A stretch of 64,000 nucleotides of DNA from an uncultured Roseburia sp. (GCA_947088675.1 CAMUHN010000003.1:29390-93389), one strand, 5' to 3'; numbered from the stretch's first letter, positions 26,819-35,380 are shown. Notes: generated by a model from the sequence alone, not told the origin. Program-made: numbers and translations.

Positions 26819-29347
26819 TTATTCCTGCAGGGCAGCATATATTTTCTCGCCGATCCTCTCCTTTCGCGCCTGATCTCCCTCCTTCTGACACGTAAAACGC
26901 TCCAACTGTATAAGCCAGTTATTCAGATTCAGAACAGAATCATTGAACCCGGAGGCTGCAAGAAGATCTGCCTCATCTTTACACCTGATAAAATATTCTA
27001 TTTTCTTTACTTCTTTTGTCCTTAAATCGATCTGGATCAGATTTTTATTTTTTGCAGATAACAGCATCAGAAAATGGCCCCGCAATTTAGACATGCCATA
27101 TTTCACCTGATGGCACCTGCCTGCCCGAAAAGCCGACGCTTCATCTTCCTCCTCGCCCTCGATAAAGATTTCTCTCATCCGTTTTGACTGCAGATCCATT
27201 TCAATCACCATATTTGCATAACTCGGCGTCAGATAGATGGAATTTCCATAGAAAAAGCTCTGCGAAAACCACCATCCGTCCTCGTTTTCCCGCTCAGTAA
27301 ACTTGCGAAAATTTGGAGGAAACTCGTGACAGGAAACGCATCTGCCGCTCTCTTCCTCCCAGGAAACAAGCATTTGTCCACTCCCGGTCAGCCAAAAGAG
27401 CTCTCCGTCAAAACACAAAGTATCGATCCCTTTCAGCTCTGTATCTACACTGCAAACCTGCATCTGTTCTGTCGCAAGATTAAATTTATATATTTTATTG
27501 GAATGTCTGGCCGGAATATATATATATTGTCCCACCCGTTCTGTTTCGCCGCGCATATCATCCATCGGCTTTAGATCGGGATAATACAGGTATGTGACCG
27601 TCTTTTGCTTCATATCTGCTTTTAAGACAACAAACACACATGGAAAAATATACAGATATCTGCCGCAGGCAAAAACATCCTCCTCCCTGAAATCAAGCCA
27701 GTCCCGTTTGTCCTCCTCCACATCTATGTAAGTCCACTTACGGCTGTCCTCCTGATAAAACGCCAGGGCAGGCCTTGCATTTCTGCTCGAAAACAAAAAA
27801 GAATCTTCCCATTTGTATATCCCGACGAACAAAAGCGTTTGATCGCCTTCCTCTGCCCTGCCAATCACAGACGTCTCGCCTGTCAGAAGATCCGTCCTGC
27901 AGATCGCATTATAGTTGACCGCCGGATAGACAATGGACTGATCTTCCCACACCCAGTCGTAAAAAAACAACTGGTAGAAATAGTCGTCCTCCCCGGCCGT
28001 CTGCATCAGAACCGGCTTACATGTTTTTTTATAGAGCTGGACTACACTGCTGGCATCTCCATAGTATCCGTCGCTGGCCGCGATCGCCCTGTTCAGTTCC
28101 GATGAATCGTCATAGATTCCAAAGCCCTCTTCCCTGTATCCTTTTAAAATCTCCTCATATTTTACCCATAATTGCGGACGCATGGAAGAAACAGTCGACT
28201 GGATCAATGGATGCGGGCGCCATAAAAGAATAATCTGCTCCTGTCTCTCCCGAAACAGTGCAAATACACGTTCCATTTTCTCCAGCATCTTTTCGCTGTA
28301 CGTCAGCAATGCACCGACGCTCGTATTATAAAAAATGACTTTTTTTCTGCCGCCGTCCTTCTTTTGTATCATACTTTTCCATTCAGACGGCAAATCAGCA
28401 AAACAGTTATCACTGCACGCTGCTTTGTCATATTTGGGAGAACCCGTTCCCCAAAATTTGTTTAACAGCATATCTTTGTCTGTATGTTCCCTGCCAAGTC
28501 CGCATAACTTAGCCTGTTTTGCATATTCACTGATATAAATCCGGCGCATGTTCTCAGACTGAACAATCACACGATCGGCATTAATGATACCGGGCAGAAA
28601 ACAAAAATGCTTTATCTCGTCTATCGCAGACTGATTCCCCGGTTCTATCTCTTCCAAAATAAAATACGGAACATAGATCAGTGTCTTTGTATGTAATTTC
28701 AGATTTTTACTGAAAAACCGTGGATGAATACAGGTGATAAGATTGCAATTATCATATGGATTATGTATAAATATTATATCCGGATTTCGTTCTTCAAAAT
28801 CGTAGGCCTGCCAGTCCAGCGTTTCCACATCGTTCGGATACTGATCCCGCTCATCATACATCGTTCCCAGACTGCCATCCGGATTTCTGTCATAGTACGG
28901 GATCGGCACGCAGTATGTATCGCAGTCCGGATCGTTTTTTGCAGCAAAATAAACACTTTCCAACGCATCCCACATTGACGCTTTATACGGAAAAAAGGCA
29001 ATTTCTTTTCTGACCTTTATATCATTTTTGATGCTGTTTTCCAATTTCAGAAGATGTTTGTGCAATGCTTTGCCAACTCGATTTGCATTGGCATCCCCAT
29101 TATTTAACTCCTCATAAATCCGATAAAGCAGCTCACAGTATTCTTCCGCAATAGATACTGCCGCATGATCTGCTCTCTCAATCTTTTCCACGGTTGTCCC
29201 GATGCTGATGGCACATTCCTGACACTGCCCTAACAGTTCCTGTGCAGAAGCATTCCGCCCGGCAACAATATTCTGCTTTATTTCTTCATGAGCCTGATAC
29301 AGCGTATCAACCAGTTCCAAAATCTCCTGTTTTTGCGCCTTCCTCAT
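26819..29347 (-). CDS. Glycerophosphotransferase/glycosyltransferase-like protein with C-terminal beta-propeller-like half
   Basis: 842 residues in three parts. Residues 1-110 are helical and acidic. About 110-480 resembles the GT-B fold of CDP-glycerol glycerophosphotransferase-like enzymes: VIFYNTSVGALLTY, ILLWRPHPLIQST with the basic HP motif, then SDGYYGDASSVVQLYKKTCK. About 490-800 has repeated strands ending in aromatic residues with paired Asn/Asp turns (IYKWEDSFLFSSRNA, RYLYIFPCVFVVLKADM, GQYIYIPARHSNKIYKFNL, DGELFWLTGSGQ, NSIYLTPSYANMVIEMDL), as in kelch/WD-type propellers. The propeller may bind a protein or glycan acceptor. No export signal. Fusion of these parts is uncommon; function is inferred. 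Confidence 0.78.
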   Translation of the reverse strand: MRKAQKQEILELVDTLYQAHEEIKQNIVAGRNASAQELLGQCQECAISIGTTVEKIERADHAAVSIAEEYCELLYRIYEELNNGDANANRVGKALHKHLLKLENSIKNDIKVRKEIAFFPYKASMWDALESVYFAAKNDPDCDTYCVPIPYYDRNPDGSLGTMYDERDQYPNDVETLDWQAYDFEERNPDIIFIHNPYDNCNLITCIHPRFFSKNLKLHTKTLIYVPYFILEEIEPGNQSAIDEIKHFCFLPGIINADRVIVQSENMRRIYISEYAKQAKLCGLGREHTDKDMLLNKFWGTGSPKYDKAACSDNCFADLPSEWKSMIQKKDGGRKKVIFYNTSVGALLTYSEKMLEKMERVFALFRERQEQIILLWRPHPLIQSTVSSMRPQLWVKYEEILKGYREEGFGIYDDSSELNRAIAASDGYYGDASSVVQLYKKTCKPVLMQTAGEDDYFYQLFFYDWVWEDQSIVYPAVNYNAICRTDLLTGETSVIGRAEEGDQTLLFVGIYKWEDSFLFSSRNARPALAFYQEDSRKWTYIDVEEDKRDWLDFREEDVFACGRYLYIFPCVFVVLKADMKQKTVTYLYYPDLKPMDDMRGETERVGQYIYIPARHSNKIYKFNLATEQMQVCSVDTELKGIDTLCFDGELFWLTGSGQMLVSWEEESGRCVSCHEFPPNFRKFTERENEDGWWFSQSFFYGNSIYLTPSYANMVIEMDLQSKRMREIFIEGEEEDEASAFRAGRCHQVKYGMSKLRGHFLMLLSAKNKNLIQIDLRTKEVKKIEYFIRCKDEADLLAASGFNDSVLNLNNWLIQLERFTCQKEGDQARKERIGEKIYAALQE

Positions 29348-29380
29348 ACCGACCTTTCTCTCCTCTGCCCGATTATTCTG

Positions 29381-30535
29381 CTATTTCCAGATCGGGTTTT
29401 TGAGCTCCCAACCATTTTCCGTGTGTTTCCAGATATGATCTGATCTCCAGGAATCTATAAATTCACGGCATTGTTCCTCGGTAATATCACAATATTTTAA
29501 AAACACATCATAGTATTTCTTTGGAAATTCCCCATCATATTTTTTAATAAGTTCAATCCCTTCTTCACGGCTGATCCTGCCGTCTCTGATCTCGTGCGAC
29601 GCATCTGAAGTCGCTCTGCCGATTCCAAACTTAATATACGAGAGATAGTAATGGAACCCGTCCAACTGGTCATCCAGACTTGCATGATTGGAATATGTGC
29701 CCTCGCTGCGCTCCTCATTACAGCGAAAACCGGTATTCTTCTCGCAATAAAGATAATTTTCGTGCGGATCCCAATACTTGTAATAGCTAAAGAAATGGAT
29801 CTCGGTGTTATTTTTCTTTATCTCATCAAAATCCGGCGCCATATACGGAAGCAAGTCTTCCTCCGTCAGACCATACTTTGTCCAGACTTCCGGCCCCATC
29901 CCCGAAAAGTAATGGCGATCCGAATCGGTTATTTCTCTGGTAGGCCTGTATGCGTTTTTCATATCGCCGCCATACTCGACCTCACCGTTTTCTCCATACA
30001 TGATTAATGAAATACCATACCGAACGGCCATCTGAAGCGGGAAATTATACTGACCGAAGATAAAAGGCTGAAACGGATCTCCCAGATATTCCAGCGCAAG
30101 TTTTGTCAACTTGCGGTTTACCGTTCCATTCGGCCGTCCCAGTATATTGTCAAATCCTCCGATATCAATAAATGCGTCTAAATTTTTTCTTCCGATTTCA
30201 GTCGGAACAAGCGGCGACCATGTTACGGTCAGCGGATGCATCCCATATTTGTATTTGAGCTGATGAGCCACATATCCTCCGTCTTTTCCGCCGCTGCAGG
30301 GCACAATCACATCCCAGGAGCCGTCTTTTGAGCGAAATCGGTCACATAGATCCTTTAACTCCTGTTCTCTTTTGTCCCAGTCTGTTTTTCTTTTTAACTC
30401 GTTAAACCGGCAAGCGCTGCACACGCCCTCCTCGTCGAACGTAATTCTTGGGCGCTGATTTGACATGGTACATTTTTTACAATATTTGACCTCCTCGGGC
30501 AAATTGTACATCTGAATCAGGTTTCTTTTTTCCAT
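29381..30535 (-). CDS. N-acetyl sugar amidotransferase (PseA-like), second of two in the island
   Basis: 384 residues from the ATG at 30535, with GAGGAGG 8 bases upstream; a longer in-frame start overlaps the upstream gene. Zinc-type CKKCTMSNQRPRITFDEEG plus CSACRFNE precede the ATP loop VIVPCSGGKDGGYVAHQL. GENGEVEYGG and the aromatic middle section distinguish it from the first copy. Its neighbours are the CMP-sugar synthetase and NeuB genes, so I infer that it puts an acetamidino group on a nonulosonate, as PseA-type proteins do for acetamidino pseudaminic or legionaminic acid. No glutaminase subunit is adjacent. Confidence 0.88.
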   Translation of the reverse strand: MEKRNLIQMYNLPEEVKYCKKCTMSNQRPRITFDEEGVCSACRFNELKRKTDWDKREQELKDLCDRFRSKDGSWDVIVPCSGGKDGGYVAHQLKYKYGMHPLTVTWSPLVPTEIGRKNLDAFIDIGGFDNILGRPNGTVNRKLTKLALEYLGDPFQPFIFGQYNFPLQMAVRYGISLIMYGENGEVEYGGDMKNAYRPTREITDSDRHYFSGMGPEVWTKYGLTEEDLLPYMAPDFDEIKKNNTEIHFFSYYKYWDPHENYLYCEKNTGFRCNEERSEGTYSNHASLDDQLDGFHYYLSYIKFGIGRATSDASHEIRDGRISREEGIELIKKYDGEFPKKYYDVFLKYCDITEEQCREFIDSWRSDHIWKHTENGWELKNPIWK

Positions 30536-30548
30536 CGTTTTATCCTCC

Positions 30549-31241
30549 TCAATCCTGTGGCTGACTGCGCAGTAATAACTCCGCAATCCGAAAATCAAGT
30601 TCTGAATCTATATCTATGGACTCGTTTTGCTCCATAATATACGCGTAAGAATTACTCCCATAAAAAGTCTGTATCTGTAAAAACGTGCTTACTTTCGAGA
30701 TATAGATCGCGCCGTTGAGCCTGTAACAGGTTTCCAGATCCTGCCTTCTGACATTATGTTCACTCCGGATAAACCCGGCCATATTCAAATCTGCGGGAAG
30801 CGTATTGCTAAGCAGCGGACTGTGTTCACATTCACATACGCTGACCACGGAATCTGCTCCCTTATCCCGGAAAAACTGAAATGCCTGATCAATATTTCGT
30901 TCTGTGCGAAGCGGTGAGGTAGGCCGCAACAGGACAAACTGATCAAATGTTTTTCCCATTTTTTCATATTCATCCAGAACCTCCAGGATCACGTCTTTTG
31001 AACTGGCCGTATCTGTCGAGGCAGCTTTGCTTCGCAAAAAAGGAACATCTGCGCCATACTTTCTGGCAGCGGCGGCATACTTTTCCGAATCTGTCGAGAC
31101 CATCACCTCGTCGATCCAATGACTTTTTATTGCGCTTTCTATCGTATACGCCATAAGGGGTTTTCCATTTAACAGTCGAATATTTTTATCCCTGATTCCT
31201 TTTGAACCGCTTCTTGCCGTTATAATTGCCAAATTACTCAT
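30549..31241 (-). CDS. neuA: CMP-nonulosonate (sialic/legionaminic type) cytidylyltransferase
   Basis: 230 residues. The CTP-binding opening AIITARSGSKGIRDKNIRLL and the VLLRPTSPLRTERNID block are hallmarks of CMP-sialate synthetases (NeuA/LegF/PseF). The protein activates a 9-carbon sugar with CTP before transfer. The exact sugar cannot be told from these motifs. The start overlaps the NeuD-like gene by 8 bases; the stop lies 13 bases before the amidotransferase start. Length is normal for the short bacterial form without an esterase domain. Confidence 0.92.
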   Translation of the reverse strand: MSNLAIITARSGSKGIRDKNIRLLNGKPLMAYTIESAIKSHWIDEVMVSTDSEKYAAAARKYGADVPFLRSKAASTDTASSKDVILEVLDEYEKMGKTFDQFVLLRPTSPLRTERNIDQAFQFFRDKGADSVVSVCECEHSPLLSNTLPADLNMAGFIRSEHNVRRQDLETCYRLNGAIYISKVSTFLQIQTFYGSNSYAYIMEQNESIDIDSELDFRIAELLLRSQPQD

Positions 31242-31875
31242 TCGCCGTCTCCCCTGTATCCTGATGATCTTTTATTTTCCTGGCAGGAACGCCTGCATAA
31301 ACTCCCGGCTCCGTAATATCCCTTATTACAACCGCGCCTGCCCCGACAATCACATGATCGCAGATTCTGATTCCGTCAATCACCGTGCTTCCGACGCCGC
31401 AAAACACCAGATTACCGATCTGAGAGCGGCCGCATATGACTGCGCGCGGCGCAATATGTGTGTGATTGCCTATGACGGTCTCATGTTCAATCACACTGCC
31501 TGTGTTTATAATGGTATTCAAACCGATGCGAACCTGCGGACCGATATATGCAGACGGCGCGACAAATGTTCCTGTTCCGATTTCGGTTTCCATACCGACA
31601 ATTGTAAAATCCGAAACTACAGCGATGCTTTTTCCCGCCCGCTCCTCTTTTCTTTTCTCAAACAGTTCTTTCCGCCGTGCATTATCGCCCAAAGCGACGA
31701 TATAACAATCTTCCGGTTTTAACTCATAGCTTCTTTTGGCCAAAAACCCGAGAATACGCTCATCCATACCGGCGTTCACATCTACCGGAATAATCTGCGC
31801 ATCCTTATTGTCCATGCAGATCGTATTGATTACACTTCTTGCGTGGCCGCCGCATCCGTATATTACTGTTGCCAT
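31234..31875 (-). CDS. neuD: NeuD/PglD-type sugar acetyltransferase
   Basis: 213 residues. N-terminal Rossmann-like substrate-binding part (VIYGCGGHARSVINTI, then PVDVNAG) followed by a left-handed beta helix (GTGFVAPSAYIGPQVRIG-like repeats, IGNHTHIAPRAVICGRSQIG, CGVGSTVIDGIRICDHVIVG) and the C-terminal PGVYAGVPARKI. The family transfers acetyl from acetyl-CoA to amino or hydroxyl groups of rare sugars (NeuD on sialic acid, PglD on diNAc-bacillosamine). In this operon it could acetylate the amino group made by the following aminotransferase, or a hydroxyl of the nonulosonate. Confidence 0.9.
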   Translation of the reverse strand: MATVIYGCGGHARSVINTICMDNKDAQIIPVDVNAGMDERILGFLAKRSYELKPEDCYIVALGDNARRKELFEKRKEERAGKSIAVVSDFTIVGMETEIGTGTFVAPSAYIGPQVRIGLNTIINTGSVIEHETVIGNHTHIAPRAVICGRSQIGNLVFCGVGSTVIDGIRICDHVIVGAGAVVIRDITEPGVYAGVPARKIKDHQDTGETANE

Positions 31876-31884
31876 TTCTCCTGT

Positions 31885-33354
31885 TTACCCCTCTTGTGAG
31901 CGATTGCGCCACCCATCCTGTTTATCCTGATTCGCCGATAAGATCTTACAAATCAGAGAACCTATTTTTTTTATTTTCTGTTCGTCCATGTCGCAGGTTG
32001 TGGGAAGATTAATCCCCATCCCCGCTATTTTTCTGCTGACCGGACAGTCTTTTGCATATTTCCTGTAGATGTCCATCTCACTGAGCGGAATAAAAAATGC
32101 CCTTGCATCGATCTGGCTGTCTTTTAACGTCTTAAGAACCCTGTCGCGTTTCTGTTCCTCTACCAGTATCGATACGAGCCATGCAATTTTCTTTCTGTGC
32201 AGCAGCAAATTTTTCTGCATCTGTATCCCGGCTGCCTCTGAAAATACAGCGCGATATTGCTCTTCCAGCTGTAAACGCCATTCCAGAATCTGATCAATGT
32301 GTTCCAGCTGCGCTACGCCTACCGCAGCCTGCATGTTTGTCATCCTGTAGTTAAATCCGACCACTTCATGGTAATATTTTCGTTCCCGGCTCATTCCGTG
32401 GTCGCGCAGAATGCGCATTTTATGATTTAACTCTTCGTCATTCGTTACGCACATACCGCCCTCTCCGGTCGTAATCACCTTATTCCCAAAGAAAGAAAAG
32501 CATGAGATCACTCCAAAGGAACCTACTTTCCTGTGATCCCACTCTGCGCCGTGCGCTTCCGCACAATCTTCTACAATATAAAGCTGATGTTTCTGTGCGA
32601 TATCGACAATTCTTCCCATATCACACGGCTGTCCATAAATATGTACCGGGATCACAGCTTTTGTATTCGGCGTAACCGCCTTTTGCACCTGTTTTGGGTC
32701 CATGCACCAGCTGTCTTCCTCAATATCCACAATCACCGGCGTCGCGCCCGTATAGAGTACTGCATTGACAGTTGCAGCAAAGGTCAGATCCGGCACGATC
32801 ACCTCGTCCCCCGGCCCGATGCCAAGCGCCGCCAACGCCAAATGAAGCGCTGTTGTTCCATTGGATGTCGCCACTCCATACGATACGCCGCAATAATCTG
32901 CAAAATCTTTTTCAAACTGCGTGACATATTTTCCTGTACTGGAAATCCACGTAGAAAGAAATGCGTCCATCAGATATCTGTACTCATTTCCGTTTAGCTG
33001 CGGCTGCGCCAGCGAAATATGGACATTTTCATCGTATTCTGAAAAATCGACCAGTCGCATATTCTCGTCCACAACCGGAATGATTTTAATACTGTCGCTG
33101 AATTTTTTTCTGATATTTGCGGGTTCGTCCCCTTTGGACGCATACACAAAATTTTTATGCATGTATTCTCTGATAACCTGATTTAACCCGTATCCTTCGA
33201 GCAGCAGCCTTCTGATATCTCCGTCTGTCACAATACCGACAAGCTGATTGGCGTCATTTACAATAAATGCCGTCCCCTTTGCATTTTGATCAATACACAT
33301 CATAACTTCTTTGATTGTGAATGTCTGGCTGCAGATTAACTCTTCTACGTTCAT
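31885..33354 (-). CDS. Fusion of a CBS-domain pair with a DegT-family sugar aminotransferase
   Basis: 489 residues. Residues 1-115 are two CBS motifs (AFIVNDANQLVGIVTDGDI, then IIPVVDENMRLVDF), adenine-nucleotide sensor folds. From about 120 on is a complete PLP aminotransferase: SNGTTALHLALAALGIGPGD, DLTFAATVNAVLYTGATPV, EDCAEAHGAEWDHRKVG, and the PLP-lysine region SFFGNKVITTGEGGMC. This part resembles perosamine synthase/LegC/PseC-type 4-aminotransferases. In legionaminate clusters a CBS pair usually sits on the PtmE nucleotidyltransferase; here it is on the aminotransferase, suggesting control of amino-sugar synthesis by adenine nucleotides. RBS GAGGAAG is well placed. Confidence 0.9.
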   Translation of the reverse strand: MNVEELICSQTFTIKEVMMCIDQNAKGTAFIVNDANQLVGIVTDGDIRRLLLEGYGLNQVIREYMHKNFVYASKGDEPANIRKKFSDSIKIIPVVDENMRLVDFSEYDENVHISLAQPQLNGNEYRYLMDAFLSTWISSTGKYVTQFEKDFADYCGVSYGVATSNGTTALHLALAALGIGPGDEVIVPDLTFAATVNAVLYTGATPVIVDIEEDSWCMDPKQVQKAVTPNTKAVIPVHIYGQPCDMGRIVDIAQKHQLYIVEDCAEAHGAEWDHRKVGSFGVISCFSFFGNKVITTGEGGMCVTNDEELNHKMRILRDHGMSRERKYYHEVVGFNYRMTNMQAAVGVAQLEHIDQILEWRLQLEEQYRAVFSEAAGIQMQKNLLLHRKKIAWLVSILVEEQKRDRVLKTLKDSQIDARAFFIPLSEMDIYRKYAKDCPVSRKIAGMGINLPTTCDMDEQKIKKIGSLICKILSANQDKQDGWRNRSQEG

Positions 33355-33366
33355 TTTTCTTCCTCT

Positions 33367-34224
33367 TTATCCTTTTTCCCGTCCGGCCAGTTCTATGCCC
33401 GCCAAAATATCATGGATTTCTCCCGCTGTCTCCAGCGTAACATTGACAGATGAACTGTCTTTCATTGAAAATGCTTTCATAATCCGGCTGTCCTGTTTCA
33501 GCGGTTTATGTTCGTCTTTTAATCCGTTGTTTTCACTGATATGAATCCATTCCGCATCTTTCATCAACAGTTCACATTCCTCCTCAAAATCCAGCCCCAG
33601 CGTATGAGAAGAAACATACAGATGTCCCAGGTCCAGCAGCAGATGAAAATCTAACTGTTCTCTCATTTTCTGAATGGAAGCATAATCTGTCATCATCAGA
33701 TAATTATGTTCCTGAAATTCTCTGTAATTTTCCGGGCTCAGGACATTATTTTCCAGATACAGTAAAATGCCATTCTCGGCACACAATTGATCCAGCTGCC
33801 GGTAGGCGCTGCAAAATCTCTCATATGACGTCTGTTCGTCATATAAAATATGTCCGCTTAACTTTTTCCCGATCTCATTGGGCTGAATTTCAACCTGAAA
33901 ACCGGCATGTACCGACAATGTACGGCTCCCAATCCGGCGCATCATCTCGATACATTTTATGTAATGGCTGACAGACCGCCGATAAATTTCATCATTACAG
34001 GCCGCCAGATTTACCACAAACGGAACTTCCGGCGGCGGAAAATATGCGTGGCAGGCATAGGTAATGCCATACCTGTCGCGCAGGCGAATCAGATCCTGTT
34101 CTATTTCACTGTAATAAGCCGTTCCGCCTGACAGTTCAATATTCTTTATACCTGCTTCTGCATATGTTTCAATAATCTGACTTATTTTATTTTTATGGAT
34201 ACAGGAAGACGAAACATAGATCAT
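33367..34224 (-). CDS. Sugar phosphate isomerase/epimerase-like TIM barrel (AP endonuclease 2/xylose isomerase-like)
   Basis: 285 residues with the pattern of xylose isomerase-like barrels: MIYVSSSCIHKNKISQII at the start, SVHAGFQVEI, LLYLENNVL, HLLLDLGHLYVSSHTLG and WIHISENNG, which supply His, Glu and Asp residues around a metal. Members act on sugars or sugar phosphates, often in rare-sugar clusters. Placed between the NeuB-like gene and the aminotransferase gene, it probably acts on an early precursor of the nonulosonate. The precise reaction is unknown. Confidence 0.82.
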   Translation of the reverse strand: MIYVSSSCIHKNKISQIIETYAEAGIKNIELSGGTAYYSEIEQDLIRLRDRYGITYACHAYFPPPEVPFVVNLAACNDEIYRRSVSHYIKCIEMMRRIGSRTLSVHAGFQVEIQPNEIGKKLSGHILYDEQTSYERFCSAYRQLDQLCAENGILLYLENNVLSPENYREFQEHNYLMMTDYASIQKMREQLDFHLLLDLGHLYVSSHTLGLDFEEECELLMKDAEWIHISENNGLKDEHKPLKQDSRIMKAFSMKDSSSVNVTLETAGEIHDILAGIELAGREKG

Positions 34225-34250
34225 CTTGTTATTTTCCCCTCCAACTGTCG

Positions 34251-35297
34251 CTATATTTCAATGATTTCATCCGCTGCAAAATCCCTCGCAGCTGTCAGCC
34301 CAAGAATTTCTTTATAATATAATGCAAGGATTCCCCTGCCGTTTGTCCTTTTTGCAACAATATTTTCCTCTGTAAACGTTTCCCCGCATTTTATATCTTT
34401 TGCTGCCACAAAACATTTCTGCAGAGATTTTCTTGTCATGTGCTCCGAACAGGACGGCATCTTTACACCGTCGCCCAGATACGCCTGCGCACGCCGGACG
34501 TCTAAAACCAGCTGTCTTAACTCATCGACAGTAACGGAAGCTTTCTGATCCGGACCTTTCATTTTTTTATCCAACGTAAAATGCTTTTCAATTACTTTCG
34601 CACCTGCGATCACCGCATAAGGCGCCGCGCCAACGCCCTGTGAATGATCCGAATAGCCAACGAGCATGTCAAATTCTTCTCGAAATGTCTGAATCACTTT
34701 TATATTCGCCTCGGTATCCAGGATCGGATAATTTGCCGTACACTGTAATAACACCACATCCGGATTGATCGGAGCGATTGCATATAGCGCACGCCGTACC
34801 TCTTCCAGATAACACATGCCTGCGGAAAGCAAAATCGGTTTCTTTTTTTGCGCAATCTGTTCCAGAAACTGTATATTCGTCAGATCGGTCGCTGCAACTT
34901 TAAATGCGGGTACGCCCAGCGAATCCAGCTCATCCAGACTTTGTTTCTCAAAAGGCGTTGACAGAAAGATAATTCCTTTCTTTCTGCACTCATCCATCAG
35001 CTCCGCCGTCTGTTCTTTGGACAATTCCAGTCTCTTTAACATTTCATACTGGGATTCTTTGCTGTCTGTTGTCTTTTTCTGATAAGGCGCTTTTTCTATA
35101 TCCCTTAATATCAGCCGGTCTGTCTGAAACGTCTGAAACTTCACTGCGTCCGCCCCCGCTTCGCGTGCAGCATCTATCATTTCCTTTGCAAGGTCTGTAT
35201 CTCCATTATGGTTCACACCTGCCTCGGCAATCACAAAAGGCTGTGACAGGTTGGAGATCTCTTTTTTACCGATATTGACTGACTGGCTAAACTTCAT
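34251..35297 (-). CDS. neuB: NeuB-family nonulosonate synthase (sialic/legionaminic type)
   Basis: 348 residues from the ATG at 35297 (MKFSQSVNIGKKEIS), with GGAGG six bases upstream; two earlier in-frame starts lack such a site. The barrel has IAEAGVNHNGDTDLAKEMI, AVKFQTFQTDRL, FLSTPFEKQSLDEL, GYSDHSQGV and IEKHFTLDKKMKGPDQKAS, the NeuB/LegI/SpsE signature, and a C-terminal SAF domain from about 290. The enzyme condenses phosphoenolpyruvate with a 6-carbon amino sugar to a nonulosonate. As the first gene after the promoter at 35352-35380 it begins the glycan island. Sialate versus legionaminate cannot be decided here. Confidence 0.92.
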   Translation of the reverse strand: MKFSQSVNIGKKEISNLSQPFVIAEAGVNHNGDTDLAKEMIDAAREAGADAVKFQTFQTDRLILRDIEKAPYQKKTTDSKESQYEMLKRLELSKEQTAELMDECRKKGIIFLSTPFEKQSLDELDSLGVPAFKVAATDLTNIQFLEQIAQKKKPILLSAGMCYLEEVRRALYAIAPINPDVVLLQCTANYPILDTEANIKVIQTFREEFDMLVGYSDHSQGVGAAPYAVIAGAKVIEKHFTLDKKMKGPDQKASVTVDELRQLVLDVRRAQAYLGDGVKMPSCSEHMTRKSLQKCFVAAKDIKCGETFTEENIVAKRTNGRGILALYYKEILGLTAARDFAADEIIEI

Positions 35298-35351
35298 TCT
35301 GTCCTCCATTATAATCATATGGATTATGTATATACTATTTTGTCCGGATTG

Positions 35352-35380
35352 ATTCTATCACTATTTCGGCGAAAAAGCAA
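35352..35380 (-). promoter_or_regulatory. SigA-type promoter at the head of the glycan island
   Basis: Minus strand: TTGCTT (35375-35380), 17-base spacer, TAGAAT (35352-35357). The leader to the NeuB-like ATG is about 45 bases. No other intergenic gap large enough for a good promoter occurs until the terminator at 8664-8701, though internal promoters within genes cannot be excluded. Confidence 0.65.

Noticed and set aside
20246-35297. Capsule or teichoic-acid export locus
   Set aside because: No flippase, polymerase, ABC exporter or phosphoglycosyltransferase was found among the genes, so I did not call it a capsule locus.
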